7,266 nt of DNA from Chloroflexota bacterium (GCA_030604285.1 JAUVWD010000035.1:1-7266); one strand, 5' to 3'. Positions 1-6,911 are shown, numbered from the stretch's first letter. Notes: a model not told the origin generated them from the sequence alone. Numbers and translations are program-made.

Positions 1-192
1 CACCGTTTTTGTCATGGGGGATGGTGAATAAGCAAAATCTCCACTCAGCGCAGTTACTATAAGGATTTCCTTGCTGAGCCGGGTAAGGCGATCGATTACC
101 AACTGGATAAGGAACTTACTACCAACAGTTTCAAAGGCCTTGCTACAGCCAAACCTTGTACTCCTGCCACCAGCGAGAATGATGGAAGTCAT
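1..192 (-). CDS. MobA-like nucleotidyltransferase, N-terminal part (cut by left edge)
   Basis: Reading the minus strand from an ATG at 192 down to position 1 gives 64 uninterrupted codons beginning MTSIILAGGRSTRFG. This is the glycine-rich nucleotide-binding loop of the NTP-transferase fold (LAGGxSxRxG, residues 6-15), followed by a conserved lysine (K18) and the usual FLIQLVIDRL helix and ILIVT strand (residues 27-47). In the family this fold binds an NTP; the closest pattern is molybdenum cofactor guanylyltransferase MobA, which attaches GMP to molybdopterin in the cytoplasm. MobA normally has Asp before the Lys (DKA); here it is Ser (SKA), so another NTP_transf_3-type enzyme is possible. 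The start is forced: TAG lies two codons upstream (TAG CAT ATG). No clear Shine-Dalgarno sequence is visible. The gene is divergent from the PEP synthase gene, 80 bases away. The C-terminal two thirds are outside the window, so the specific function is unproven. Confidence 0.75.
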   Translation of the reverse strand, partial: MTSIILAGGRSTRFGCSKAFETVGSKFLIQLVIDRLTRLSKEILIVTALSGDFAYSPSPMTKTV

Positions 193-204
193 ATGCTACT
201 ATTG

Positions 205-228
205 TTGAGATTGCTCAATCGCCTCTCA
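205..228. repeat. Small inverted repeats overlapping the divergent promoter region
   Basis: Two overlapping short inverted repeats are visible: TTGAG (205-209) with CTCAA (214-218), spaced by 4 bases, and TGAGA (206-210) with TCTCA (224-228), spaced by 13 bases. They cover the -35 element of the rightward promoter and lie between the two divergent genes, where an operator would be expected. The arms are only 5 bp, so chance occurrence is quite possible. No regulator can be named. Confidence 0.25.
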
Positions 229-240
229 GCATGATATACT
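211..240 (+). promoter_or_regulatory. Sigma-A type extended -10 promoter for the ppsA-dgt-dnaG-rpoD transcript
   Basis: A -35-like TTGCTC (211-216) is followed by an 18-base spacer and the -10 hexamer TATACT (235-240). The hexamer is preceded by TGA (232-234), which gives the TGn extended -10 motif. Transcription would begin near 246-248, leaving a 5' leader of about 26 bases before the TTG start at 273. It is the best promoter match in the 80-base gap between the divergent genes and is placed to drive all four plus-strand genes. The 5-bp inverted repeats at 205-228 overlap its -35 element. Confidence 0.6.
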
Positions 241-261
241 TAACCGATTCACTATATCCAA
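233..261 (-). promoter_or_regulatory. Possible leftward promoter for the MobA-like gene
   Basis: On the minus strand, TTGGAT (261-256) and TATATC (238-233) are separated by 17 bases. Each matches the sigma-A consensus at 4 of 6 positions. The start point would lie near 226, about 34 bases upstream of the ATG at 192. The -10 shares bases with the -10 of the rightward promoter, so the two would exclude each other. The TATATC hexamer lacks the important final T, so this is only a candidate. Confidence 0.25.
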
Positions 262-275
262 TGAGGCAGTGATTG
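261..275 (+). promoter_or_regulatory. Ribosome binding site and three-codon in-frame leader before the TTG start of ppsA
   Basis: GAGG at 263-266 lies 6 bases before TTG (273-275) and decides that start. The same bases form ATG AGG CAG TGA (261-272), a three-codon reading frame in the same phase as the gene, whose stop directly abuts the TTG. No Shine-Dalgarno sequence precedes the ATG, so the longer start is not usable under the standard bacterial code. Confidence 0.55.
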
Positions 276-2537
276 GCAAGACGACCAAGGTTCGTTGCCT
301 GGTTTGAGCAGCTTAGCAAACAAGATGTTGCTTTAGCCGGTGGGAAGGGAGCGAACTTGGCAGAGATGGCGCGTGCCAACATTCCTGTGTCACCGGGGTT
401 CATTGTTACTTCTGATGCCTATTTTCATTTCTTAAAGCAAACGGGTCTTGGCGGGGAAATACGTCGGCTGCTGGAACCTCTAAACGTAGATGACACCCAG
501 CAGCTTAAAGAGGTTAGCGATAGAATCAAGGAGGAATTTTCCCGCCCCCCAATCCCCCAAGAAATTGCCCGCGCGATCAAGCGGGCCTACAGAAAGTTAG
601 GCGGAGGACTGGTTGCTGCACGCTCTTCAGCCACCGCTGAAGACCTGCCTGAAGCTTCTTTTGCCGGACAGCAGCGAACTTTTCTGAATGTTCAAGGTGA
701 AGGAGAGGTATTAACTGCGGTAAAAGGTTGTTGGGCTTCGCTGTTCGAGGCCAGGGCGATATTTTATCGGGAACAACAAGGATTCGACCACCTCACAGTC
801 GGACTAGCCGTTCCTGTGCAGCAGATGGTTCAGTCCGAGGTCTCTGGGGTTATGTTCACTGTGGAGCCTCTAAGCAACGACAGGGGAAAAATCCTTATCG
901 AAGCAGCCTATGGACTGGGCGAGGCCATTGTTTCTGGAGAGCTAACCCCGGACCGGTACATGGTAGACAAAGTCAATCTTTCTATCATGGAAAAGCAAAT
1001 AGCCAAACAAGAGTGGCAGATAATCAAGAACTATCAGGCGACAGGAATAGAAAACGCGAACGTTAAGGTCCCTACAGCCAGCTCAGAGCAAGACAAGCAG
1101 AAGCTAGCAGACAAAGAAATCGTGGCTTTAGCCAAATTAGGGAAGCTTCTCGAGGACTTGTACCAATTTCCTCAGGATATCGAATGGGCAAAACAAGACA
1201 AGAAGCTATTTGTTGTTCAAACTCGCGCCGTGACAACCCTGGGGATGAAAGAGCAAAAGCTTGCTGAAATCAAGGCTGAACCTATTCTTATTGGTGAAGC
1301 CGCCAGTCTAGGGATAGCTTCAGGACCGGTAAGGATTATTCCTGAACCTTCACAAATACATAAGGTGCGCAAAGGGGATATATTGGTAGCCGAAATGACA
1401 TCTCCAGATTTCATCCCTGCTATGAAGCGAGCAGTCGCTATTGTCACTGATAAAGGTGGCAGGACCTCCCATGCTGCCATCGTCAGTCGCGAGTTAGGTA
1501 TCCCCTGTGTAGTTGGCACGGAAAAGGCCACCCATATTCTTACAGATGATACGGTGATAACAGTAGATGGGTCTCGTGGCCGGGTCTATCAGGGCAAGGT
1601 AGTAGAAAGAAGGGTATCTGTAACCAGTGCCAGTATGAGGGGGAAACTCAAAACCAAAACAAAGGTCTACGTGAACTTGGCCCAGCCAGGTTTGGCAGGT
1701 AAAGTAGCTGCGAGGGATGTTGACGGAGTCGGCTTGCTCAGGGCGGAATTCATTATTGCCCAAATTGGGGAGCACCCACGGTTTATGCTCCGGGAAAAGC
1801 GGGAAGGCAAGTTTATGGATGCACTTGCTCACGGTATAAGCAGCTTTACCAAAGCTTTCTATCCCCGTCCTGTGGTCTATAGAACCAGTGATTTTAAGAC
1901 CAACGAATATAGAAACCTGAAGGGTGGAGAGGAATATGAAGGAATTGAGGAGAATCCCATGATTGGCTACCGGGGTTGTTCTCGCTATATTCAAGACCTG
2001 GATATTTTCAAGCTAGAAATCGAGGCCATAAAGAGAGTTCGAGAAAGGTACGATAATTTGTGGGTAATGATTCCCTTTGTGAGGTTACCCGATGAAATGG
2101 CACAGATTAAGAAAGTATTCGAGGTTGAGGGACTGCTTGGCTCCCCCAATTTCAAGTTGTGGATGATGGTCGAAGTACCTTCTAACGTTTTCCTTATTGA
2201 TGAATTCGTGGCTACAGGGATAGATGGCATATCAATTGGCTCCAATGATCTAACCCAGCTCATTCTAGGTATAGATAGAGATAACTCTAGGCTGGCACAC
2301 ATGTTTGATGAGAGAAATCAAGCAGTAATGCAAGCCATGGAAAAGGTTATTACAACTTGCACAAACAAAGGTGTTACCTCTTCGATTTGTGGACAGGCCC
2401 CTTCCTTCTATCCTGAACTTACTGAGAGACTAGTGAAGTGGGGAATCACTTCAGTATCAGTAAGCCCCGATATGATAGACAAAACGAGAGAGATAATTGC
2501 TGCTATAGAAGCAAGATTAAGTGACTCCTCTACCTAA
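273..2537 (+). CDS. ppsA: Phosphoenolpyruvate synthase (pyruvate, water dikinase)
   Basis: Family knowledge: it converts pyruvate, ATP and water to PEP, AMP and phosphate, the cytoplasmic entry to gluconeogenesis. The 754-residue protein (E. coli PpsA is 792) shows all three domains. The N-terminal ATP-binding domain, about 1-320, has GGKGAN (23-28), RSSATAEDLP (117-126) and ends with DIEWA and VQTRAV. The swivelling domain has GGRTSHAA with the phosphoryl-carrier His400. The C-terminal TIM-barrel PEP/pyruvate domain, about 450-754, has DGVGLLRAEF, the FKTNEYR and NPMIGYRG blocks, GSNDLTQ (656-662) and CGQAPS with catalytic Cys706. CGQAPS favours PEP synthase over pyruvate, phosphate dikinase, which has CGEHGG there. 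The TTG start is chosen because TGA lies directly upstream in frame, GAGG sits 6 bases before it, and the family N-terminus (FVAWFEQL) follows at once. It is the first gene of the plus-strand operon, 28 bases before dgt. Confidence 0.95.
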   Translation: MARRPRFVAWFEQLSKQDVALAGGKGANLAEMARANIPVSPGFIVTSDAYFHFLKQTGLGGEIRRLLEPLNVDDTQQLKEVSDRIKEEFSRPPIPQEIARAIKRAYRKLGGGLVAARSSATAEDLPEASFAGQQRTFLNVQGEGEVLTAVKGCWASLFEARAIFYREQQGFDHLTVGLAVPVQQMVQSEVSGVMFTVEPLSNDRGKILIEAAYGLGEAIVSGELTPDRYMVDKVNLSIMEKQIAKQEWQIIKNYQATGIENANVKVPTASSEQDKQKLADKEIVALAKLGKLLEDLYQFPQDIEWAKQDKKLFVVQTRAVTTLGMKEQKLAEIKAEPILIGEAASLGIASGPVRIIPEPSQIHKVRKGDILVAEMTSPDFIPAMKRAVAIVTDKGGRTSHAAIVSRELGIPCVVGTEKATHILTDDTVITVDGSRGRVYQGKVVERRVSVTSASMRGKLKTKTKVYVNLAQPGLAGKVAARDVDGVGLLRAEFIIAQIGEHPRFMLREKREGKFMDALAHGISSFTKAFYPRPVVYRTSDFKTNEYRNLKGGEEYEGIEENPMIGYRGCSRYIQDLDIFKLEIEAIKRVRERYDNLWVMIPFVRLPDEMAQIKKVFEVEGLLGSPNFKLWMMVEVPSNVFLIDEFVATGIDGISIGSNDLTQLILGIDRDNSRLAHMFDERNQAVMQAMEKVITTCTNKGVTSSICGQAPSFYPELTERLVKWGITSVSVSPDMIDKTREIIAAIEARLSDSST

Positions 2538-2565
2538 ATCTTCCTAGTTAAGAACAAAGACCTCA

Positions 2566-3603
2566 ATGATTTCTGAACTTGGCATTCGTCAGCAGACAGA
2601 GAAACGGGAAGAAACTCTTTCTCCCTACGCGGTGAGGAGCAAATTCAGCCGTGGCAGGTTAAGATGGGAAGAGCCATGCCCGATAAGAACTTGCTTTCAA
2701 CGTGACCGCGACCGCATTATTCATTCTAAGGCTTTCCGCCGCCTCAAGCATAAGACGCAGGTTTTCATCGCCCCATTAGGCGACCACTACGTGACCAGGC
2801 TTACCCATACGTTGGAGGTGTCTCAAATTGCAAGAACCATATCTCGGGCCTTAAGCCTTAACGAGGATCTAACTGAAGCTATTGCTCTGGGTCACGACCT
2901 AGGACATACGCCCTTCGGGCATATAGGCGAGGAAGTCTTGAATGAGCTCTGTCCCGGCGGTTTCAGACACAACGAACAGAGTTTGAGAGTAGTTGATTCA
3001 TTAGAGAGGAATGGGCGGGGGCTCAACCTTACCTGGGAAGTGCGTGATGGCATACTCAAGCACTCCAAAGGGCAGGTTAAAATGCTAGGAGCAGGATGGG
3101 AGGATGTCAGCACCTTGGAAGGTCAAGTATGTAAGATGGCAGATGTTGTAGCTTACGTTAACCACGATGTTGATGATGCTATAAGATCGGGGTTGCTTGA
3201 GGAAAGCGATTTGCCTGACTCGGCAACAAGGATTTTGGGCTACAGACACTCGCAAAGAGTCAACACGCTTGTTTGTGATATCGTGGCCTATTCTTGGCCG
3301 CTTAGCAGGCACGCCAACTTGGCAAAACGGTCAATCGGAATGAGTCCAGAGGTTCTCCAAGCAATAGATAGCCTTCGCCAGTTTCTATTCGATAAGGTAT
3401 ATTATGCCAGTCTGGCTACAAAGGATGCAGAAACAGCGAGGAAAATACTGCGCCTCTTGTTTTCTCATTTCTTCGCCCACGAGGACGAACTGCCTCAAGA
3501 ATTTTTCTATTCAGATGGCAGAAGAGAGCGCAGTATCGTCGATTACATTGCTGGAATGACCGACCAATATGCCCTACAATTAGCAGAGGGGATCTCTAAG
3601 TGA
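2566..3603 (+). CDS. dgt: Deoxyguanosinetriphosphate triphosphohydrolase-like protein (HD domain dNTPase)
   Basis: Family knowledge: these metal-dependent enzymes split dNTPs, classically dGTP, into the deoxynucleoside and tripolyphosphate, adjusting the DNA precursor pool. At 345 residues it belongs to the shorter Dgt-like class (E. coli Dgt is 505), so strict dGTP preference cannot be assumed. The N-terminal block SPYAVRS, EEPCPIRTCFQRDRDRI and HSKAFRRLKHKTQVF is typical. The HD metal site is complete: His81 (RLTHT), His110-Asp111 (GHDLGH), then probably Asp193 (MADVVAY), with the supporting NHDVDDA segment at 199-205. HNEQS (135-139) and EVRDGILKHSKG (158-169) are also conserved. ATG 2566 is the first possible start after an in-frame TAG at 2545, and family similarity begins within about ten residues. 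No Shine-Dalgarno sequence precedes it, so reinitiation after ppsA is possible. Its TGA overlaps the dnaG GTG. Confidence 0.93.
   Translation: MISELGIRQQTEKREETLSPYAVRSKFSRGRLRWEEPCPIRTCFQRDRDRIIHSKAFRRLKHKTQVFIAPLGDHYVTRLTHTLEVSQIARTISRALSLNEDLTEAIALGHDLGHTPFGHIGEEVLNELCPGGFRHNEQSLRVVDSLERNGRGLNLTWEVRDGILKHSKGQVKMLGAGWEDVSTLEGQVCKMADVVAYVNHDVDDAIRSGLLEESDLPDSATRILGYRHSQRVNTLVCDIVAYSWPLSRHANLAKRSIGMSPEVLQAIDSLRQFLFDKVYYASLATKDAETARKILRLLFSHFFAHEDELPQEFFYSDGRRERSIVDYIAGMTDQYALQLAEGISK
3586..3592 (+). promoter_or_regulatory. Ribosome binding site of dnaG inside the dgt coding sequence
   Basis: GAGGGGA ends 7 bases before the GTG at 3600. It supports that GTG, which overlaps the dgt stop as GTGA (3600-3603), as the true start. 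Such a stop-start overlap usually couples translation of the two genes. Confidence 0.6.
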
Positions 3604-5444
3604 CTGTCATAAATGAGATAAAGCAAAAAATAGATATTGTGGAACTCGTCTCCGATTATGTTCCTTTGCAAAAAGCAGGGCGCAATTTCAAGGGCTTATG
3701 CCCATTCCATAGTGAAAAACACCCTTCATTTTTTGTCTTTCCAGAGCAACAAACCTGGCATTGCTTCGGTGCTTGTGGTATCGGCGGCGATGCTTTCTCT
3801 TTCATCATGAAGAAAGACGGAATCGACTTCAGTCAGGCTCTTAGCCTTTTGGCTCAAAGGGCGGGCATAACCTTGAGCGCACCAAGGATGCCAAGCAAAC
3901 CTGAGGATGGGGAAAGGGAGGAATTGTTTCAAATCAACGAGGCAGCAGCCGCATACTATCACCACTTACTTCTAAATACCAAGGCAGGCGAAGGTGCCAG
4001 AAGCTATCTCAGCAAGCGGAAAGTCACGCTTGAAACTACTGGGCAGGCACGTTTGGGCTTTAGTCCCGATAGCTGGGAAACCATCAAGAAATACCTCATG
4101 GGAAAGGGATATGAGGAAAGCAGACTAATTGAGGCTGGCTTAGTAATCGAAAAGGAAGGGGGTAGCTATGATCGGTTTCGCAACCGATTGCTTTTCCCCA
4201 TATGTGATATTCAGGGTCGAGTCATTGGCTTTGGAGCTAGAGCACTAGACGAATCCTTACCCAAGTATATTAACTCTCCCCAGACGTTGATTTTTGACAA
4301 AGGTGCTAGCCTTTATGGGATTGATAAAGCCAAAGATGCTATTAGAAGGGAAAATTTGATAATAATCGTGGAAGGCTACACGGATGTTCTTATGGCTCAT
4401 CAGCATGGCTGGCGGAATGTAGTTGCCTCGATGGGGACTTCGATGACTGAAAAGCAAGTGGCCATTGCCAAGAAGTTGACCAAAAACATAGCTTTAGCTC
4501 TCGATGCCGATGCTGCTGGGCAGGAGGCTACTTTGCGGGATGCAGAGATATTGATTTCTTCTTTGGACAAAAAGACGACACCGATACCACTATGGTCTGG
4601 ATTGGTGAGATACGAAAATGTTCTTGATGCTGAAATAAAGGTCATTCCTTTGCCTAAGGATAAAGACCCCGACGAAGTGATATGTGAGGATCCCGGCGCT
4701 TGGCAAAATCTGGTGAGGCAAGCCACTCCGTTGTTGGACTTTGCCTTCGGGGCTGCAACAAATAAGCTCGATATTAGTAAGGTCAAGGATAAGTCTTCAG
4801 CTATGGAGAGGCTTTTGCCCTTAATTCATGAAATAAAAGAGCCTGTAAGACAAGCGCATTATGTACAAAAATTAGCGCGTCTGATACAGGTTGACGAATC
4901 CCTAATAGTGGTCGCCTTGAGGAAGGCAAAAGGAACTAGAAAAACAGCCGAAGCGTCCCTCTCCACCTTTTCCCCTCAGCTTTTGTCCGATCCTATCGAA
5001 GAATACTGTCTAGCTTTGCTAGTCCAGTATCCCGAACTTCGCCAGACAGCCGAGGAGCTTTCAGTTGACCATTTTGAATCCAGTGATAATCGGGAACTAT
5101 TCATTAGATGGCAGCATTCTCCAGACATTCCCACCCTTAAGGATAAACTTGATTTTAGTCTTCTCGAGCATTTAAACTATCTATTAAGTAAGACGTTTCC
5201 TGTAGCTATTGGGGAGGATGAAAAGATGCGGGGCTCCTCTCTCATTCAATGTAGTCTTCGATTGCAAGAAAGGCTATTGAGAAAACTAGAGGTTAGCAGA
5301 GAGCAACTTCTCGCCCTGGAAAATGAGGCAGGGGGCGTAAGCGCGCAGTTGGCCAAATTAGAGGAACAAGGGATAGAAGCCAGTAAAGAACTTAAGGAGA
5401 TCTTCATGAAACAAGCACAGTACTGGCGAAAGAAGGAGGCGTAA
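3600..5444 (+). CDS. dnaG: DNA primase
   Basis: Makes the RNA primers for leading and lagging strand DNA synthesis at the replication fork, working with the replicative helicase DnaB (family knowledge). The 614-residue protein shows the N-terminal CHC2 zinc domain with ligands Cys34, His37, Cys55 and Cys59. The last pair reads CFGACG, one residue longer than the common CFGCG. The RNA polymerase domain has RFRNRLLFPI, then the Toprim fold: EGYTD with catalytic Glu258, and DADAAG with metal-binding Asp302 and Asp304. A stretch at about 323-343, before KVIPLP and DPDE (356-359), appears to be an insertion of roughly 20 residues. The C-terminal part, about 440-614, is the poorly conserved helicase-binding region and ends in a charged, coiled-coil-like helix. 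GTG 3600 is chosen because GAGGGGA precedes it and the family N-terminus (IKQKIDIVELVSDYVPL) starts by residue 7. It overlaps dgt by 4 bases and precedes rpoD by 3. Confidence 0.96.
   Translation: MTVINEIKQKIDIVELVSDYVPLQKAGRNFKGLCPFHSEKHPSFFVFPEQQTWHCFGACGIGGDAFSFIMKKDGIDFSQALSLLAQRAGITLSAPRMPSKPEDGEREELFQINEAAAAYYHHLLLNTKAGEGARSYLSKRKVTLETTGQARLGFSPDSWETIKKYLMGKGYEESRLIEAGLVIEKEGGSYDRFRNRLLFPICDIQGRVIGFGARALDESLPKYINSPQTLIFDKGASLYGIDKAKDAIRRENLIIIVEGYTDVLMAHQHGWRNVVASMGTSMTEKQVAIAKKLTKNIALALDADAAGQEATLRDAEILISSLDKKTTPIPLWSGLVRYENVLDAEIKVIPLPKDKDPDEVICEDPGAWQNLVRQATPLLDFAFGAATNKLDISKVKDKSSAMERLLPLIHEIKEPVRQAHYVQKLARLIQVDESLIVVALRKAKGTRKTAEASLSTFSPQLLSDPIEEYCLALLVQYPELRQTAEELSVDHFESSDNRELFIRWQHSPDIPTLKDKLDFSLLEHLNYLLSKTFPVAIGEDEKMRGSSLIQCSLRLQERLLRKLEVSREQLLALENEAGGVSAQLAKLEEQGIEASKELKEIFMKQAQYWRKKEA
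5433..5439 (+). promoter_or_regulatory. Strong ribosome binding site of rpoD
   Basis: AAGGAGG lies within the last codons of dnaG and ends 8 bases before GTG 5448. This is the strongest Shine-Dalgarno sequence in the window. It fixes the GTG start in preference to the in-frame ATG at residue 18, and it implies that the sigma factor is translated more efficiently than dgt or dnaG from the same message. Confidence 0.75.
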
Positions 5445-5447
5445 ATA

Positions 5448-6911
5448 GTGGATCCAATCGTGAAACGAAATTCGGGATTAGATAGTGATGGGGAATCAAT
5501 GGCGGAAGAAGCCCACACAAATGAGGTTGAAACTGAAGACGTTGCTGGGCCGGTTGAAGAGGAGTCGCCAGAGGATGTTACTGAAGTTAGCCTCGAAGAA
5601 GCTAAGCTACGGATGGAGCCGTACGAGCATGAGATAATTGATGATCTGACGCGTGCATATCTCCACAAGATCGGCAGGGTGCCTCTTCTTAATGCTGCTC
5701 AGGAGAAAGAACTATCTAGCAAGGTAGAGCAAGGCAAATACTTAGAAAGAATTGAAGATAAATACTTCAAGAAGTATAGAGCATTTCCACCAGCGGTTCA
5801 CGCCGTAATCTACTTGATTTCCCAACTACTAAAAGCCTATCCCGTGGTTGAGATTATCAAGGAACAGCGCAATGTCGATCCTTCTTCTAGCCTGGTAGAG
5901 ACGATCACAGATCCCAAATTTCGTGCTGCTATTGATAGTGAGTTTGATCCAGCGTTAGCGAGGGCTGTTGCTCAAGGGGTGGACAAGGAAGGAGTTGAAG
6001 CCGAGCAAGCCATGGTAAATCTCTCCGTAAGCAGTCGTCTGTTGTCACCCGAATCGCTGGCTCTTATTGGAAACGAAGCTTCGTTTCGGGAAACAAAAGC
6101 TCTTTTGGCTAACAATGAGTTAGTGTCTCGTCTTGAGCCTTACGAGAGGCAGTTCAAAGCCCAGTTTGACGAGGTGAAGGCTGAGGCAAGGGAGGCAGAA
6201 AGACACCTCATAGAAGCAAATCTGCGTCTAGTAGTGAGCGTAGCTAAGAAATATATTGGACACAGCATGGCCCTTCCTGACCTCATCCAAGAGGGAAACA
6301 TCGGCCTAACGCGCGCTGTAGAGAAGTTTCAATATAGGAAGGGTTACAGGTTCAGTACCTATGCCACTTGGTGGATCAGGCAAGGAATTACTCGATCTAT
6401 AGCCGACCAAGCCCGCACTATCCGTATTCCGGTGCATATGGTGGAGACTATTAATAAACTGCTACGGGCAAATCAGCGATTGACCCAGCAATATGGACGT
6501 GAACCAAGCTATGAAGAGATTGGGCAGCAGATGGAAATGCCACCGGGAAGAGTGGAAGAGGTTATGAATCTGCTTCGCGAGCCCGTATCCCTAGATATGC
6601 CTATTGGGGAAGAAGAGGATAGCCATTTGAGTGATTTTGTGGAGGACCATGCCACCTTAGCGCCGATAGACGCTGCTTCACGAGAACTGCTCAAGGAGCA
6701 GATTGATAATGTGCTTAACGAGCTTACCGACCGTGAGAAAAGAGTGCTAAGGCTTAGGTTTGGCCTGGAGGGTGGGCATGCTCACACCCTAGAAGAGGTG
6801 GGGCAAGAATTCCATGTCACCAGGGAGCGGATCCGTCAGATCGAAGCCAAAGCCCTGCGCAGGTTACGTCACCCTAGTCATAGTCGGAAGCTCAGGGACT
6901 ACTTAGAGTAA
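5448..6911 (+). CDS. rpoD: RNA polymerase primary sigma factor (sigma-70/SigA family, group 1)
   Basis: Directs RNA polymerase to housekeeping promoters. The 487-residue protein has an acidic N-terminal tail (about 19 Asp/Glu against 2 Lys/Arg in residues 11-60), then region 1.2 ([17 protein letters not shown], about 65-98). A non-conserved insertion of about 140 residues (103-243) precedes region 2. Region 2.1-2.2 starts at [14 protein letters not shown] (256 onward) and includes the polymerase-binding [10 protein letters not shown]. Regions 2.3-2.4 read [11 protein letters not shown] (302-312); Gln312 and Thr315 correspond to E. coli Gln437 and Thr440 that read the -10 element. Region 3 follows, with the finger SDFVEDH. 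Region 4.2 is a helix-turn-helix at 447-466 with RERIRQIE (459-466), whose Arg459, Glu460 and Arg463 match the -35-reading residues Arg584, Glu585 and Arg588. The complete regions 1.2, 2, 3 and 4 indicate the essential group 1 sigma. It follows dnaG by 3 bases and ends tail to tail with ffh. Confidence 0.96.
   Translation: MDPIVKRNSGLDSDGESMAEEAHTNEVETEDVAGPVEEESPEDVTEVSLEEAKLRMEPYEHEIIDDLTRAYLHKIGRVPLLNAAQEKELSSKVEQGKYLERIEDKYFKKYRAFPPAVHAVIYLISQLLKAYPVVEIIKEQRNVDPSSSLVETITDPKFRAAIDSEFDPALARAVAQGVDKEGVEAEQAMVNLSVSSRLLSPESLALIGNEASFRETKALLANNELVSRLEPYERQFKAQFDEVKAEAREAERHLIEANLRLVVSVAKKYIGHSMALPDLIQEGNIGLTRAVEKFQYRKGYRFSTYATWWIRQGITRSIADQARTIRIPVHMVETINKLLRANQRLTQQYGREPSYEEIGQQMEMPPGRVEEVMNLLREPVSLDMPIGEEEDSHLSDFVEDHATLAPIDAASRELLKEQIDNVLNELTDREKRVLRLRFGLEGGHAHTLEEVGQEFHVTRERIRQIEAKALRRLRHPSHSRKLRDYLE

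Noticed and set aside
44..100. Short inverted repeats (CTCAGC/GCTGAG at 44-49 and 73-78; AAGGA/TCCTT at 61-72; GGTAA/TTACC at 82-100) that looked like a structured leader
   Set aside because: They fall inside the minus-strand MobA-like coding sequence, have short stems and long loops, and have no T-run or riboswitch-like conserved core.
261..272. Recoding of TGA as an amino acid so that ppsA would begin at ATG 261
   Set aside because: TGA ends dgt at 3601-3603 just where dnaG begins, and no other in-frame TGA occurs in the five conserved reading frames. The standard bacterial code explains everything except the trivial three codons here.
1494..1994. Open frame of 166 codons on the minus strand inside ppsA
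   Set aside because: It lies fully antisense to well-conserved PEP synthase domains, its translation shows no family pattern, and it has no ribosome binding site or context of its own.
4294..4299. Perfect -35 hexamer TTGACA within dnaG
   Set aside because: No acceptable -10 hexamer follows at 16-18 bases; the nearest AT-rich hexamers are 13-14 or 22 bases away.
4400..4786. 128-codon minus-strand open frame inside dnaG
   Set aside because: Antisense to the conserved Toprim region of primase; no recognisable protein features.
5246..5668. Serine-rich 140-codon open frame on the minus strand across the dnaG-rpoD junction
   Set aside because: The serine-rich composition is the antisense reflection of Glu/Lys-rich coding sequence on the plus strand. 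Both overlapping genes are certain.
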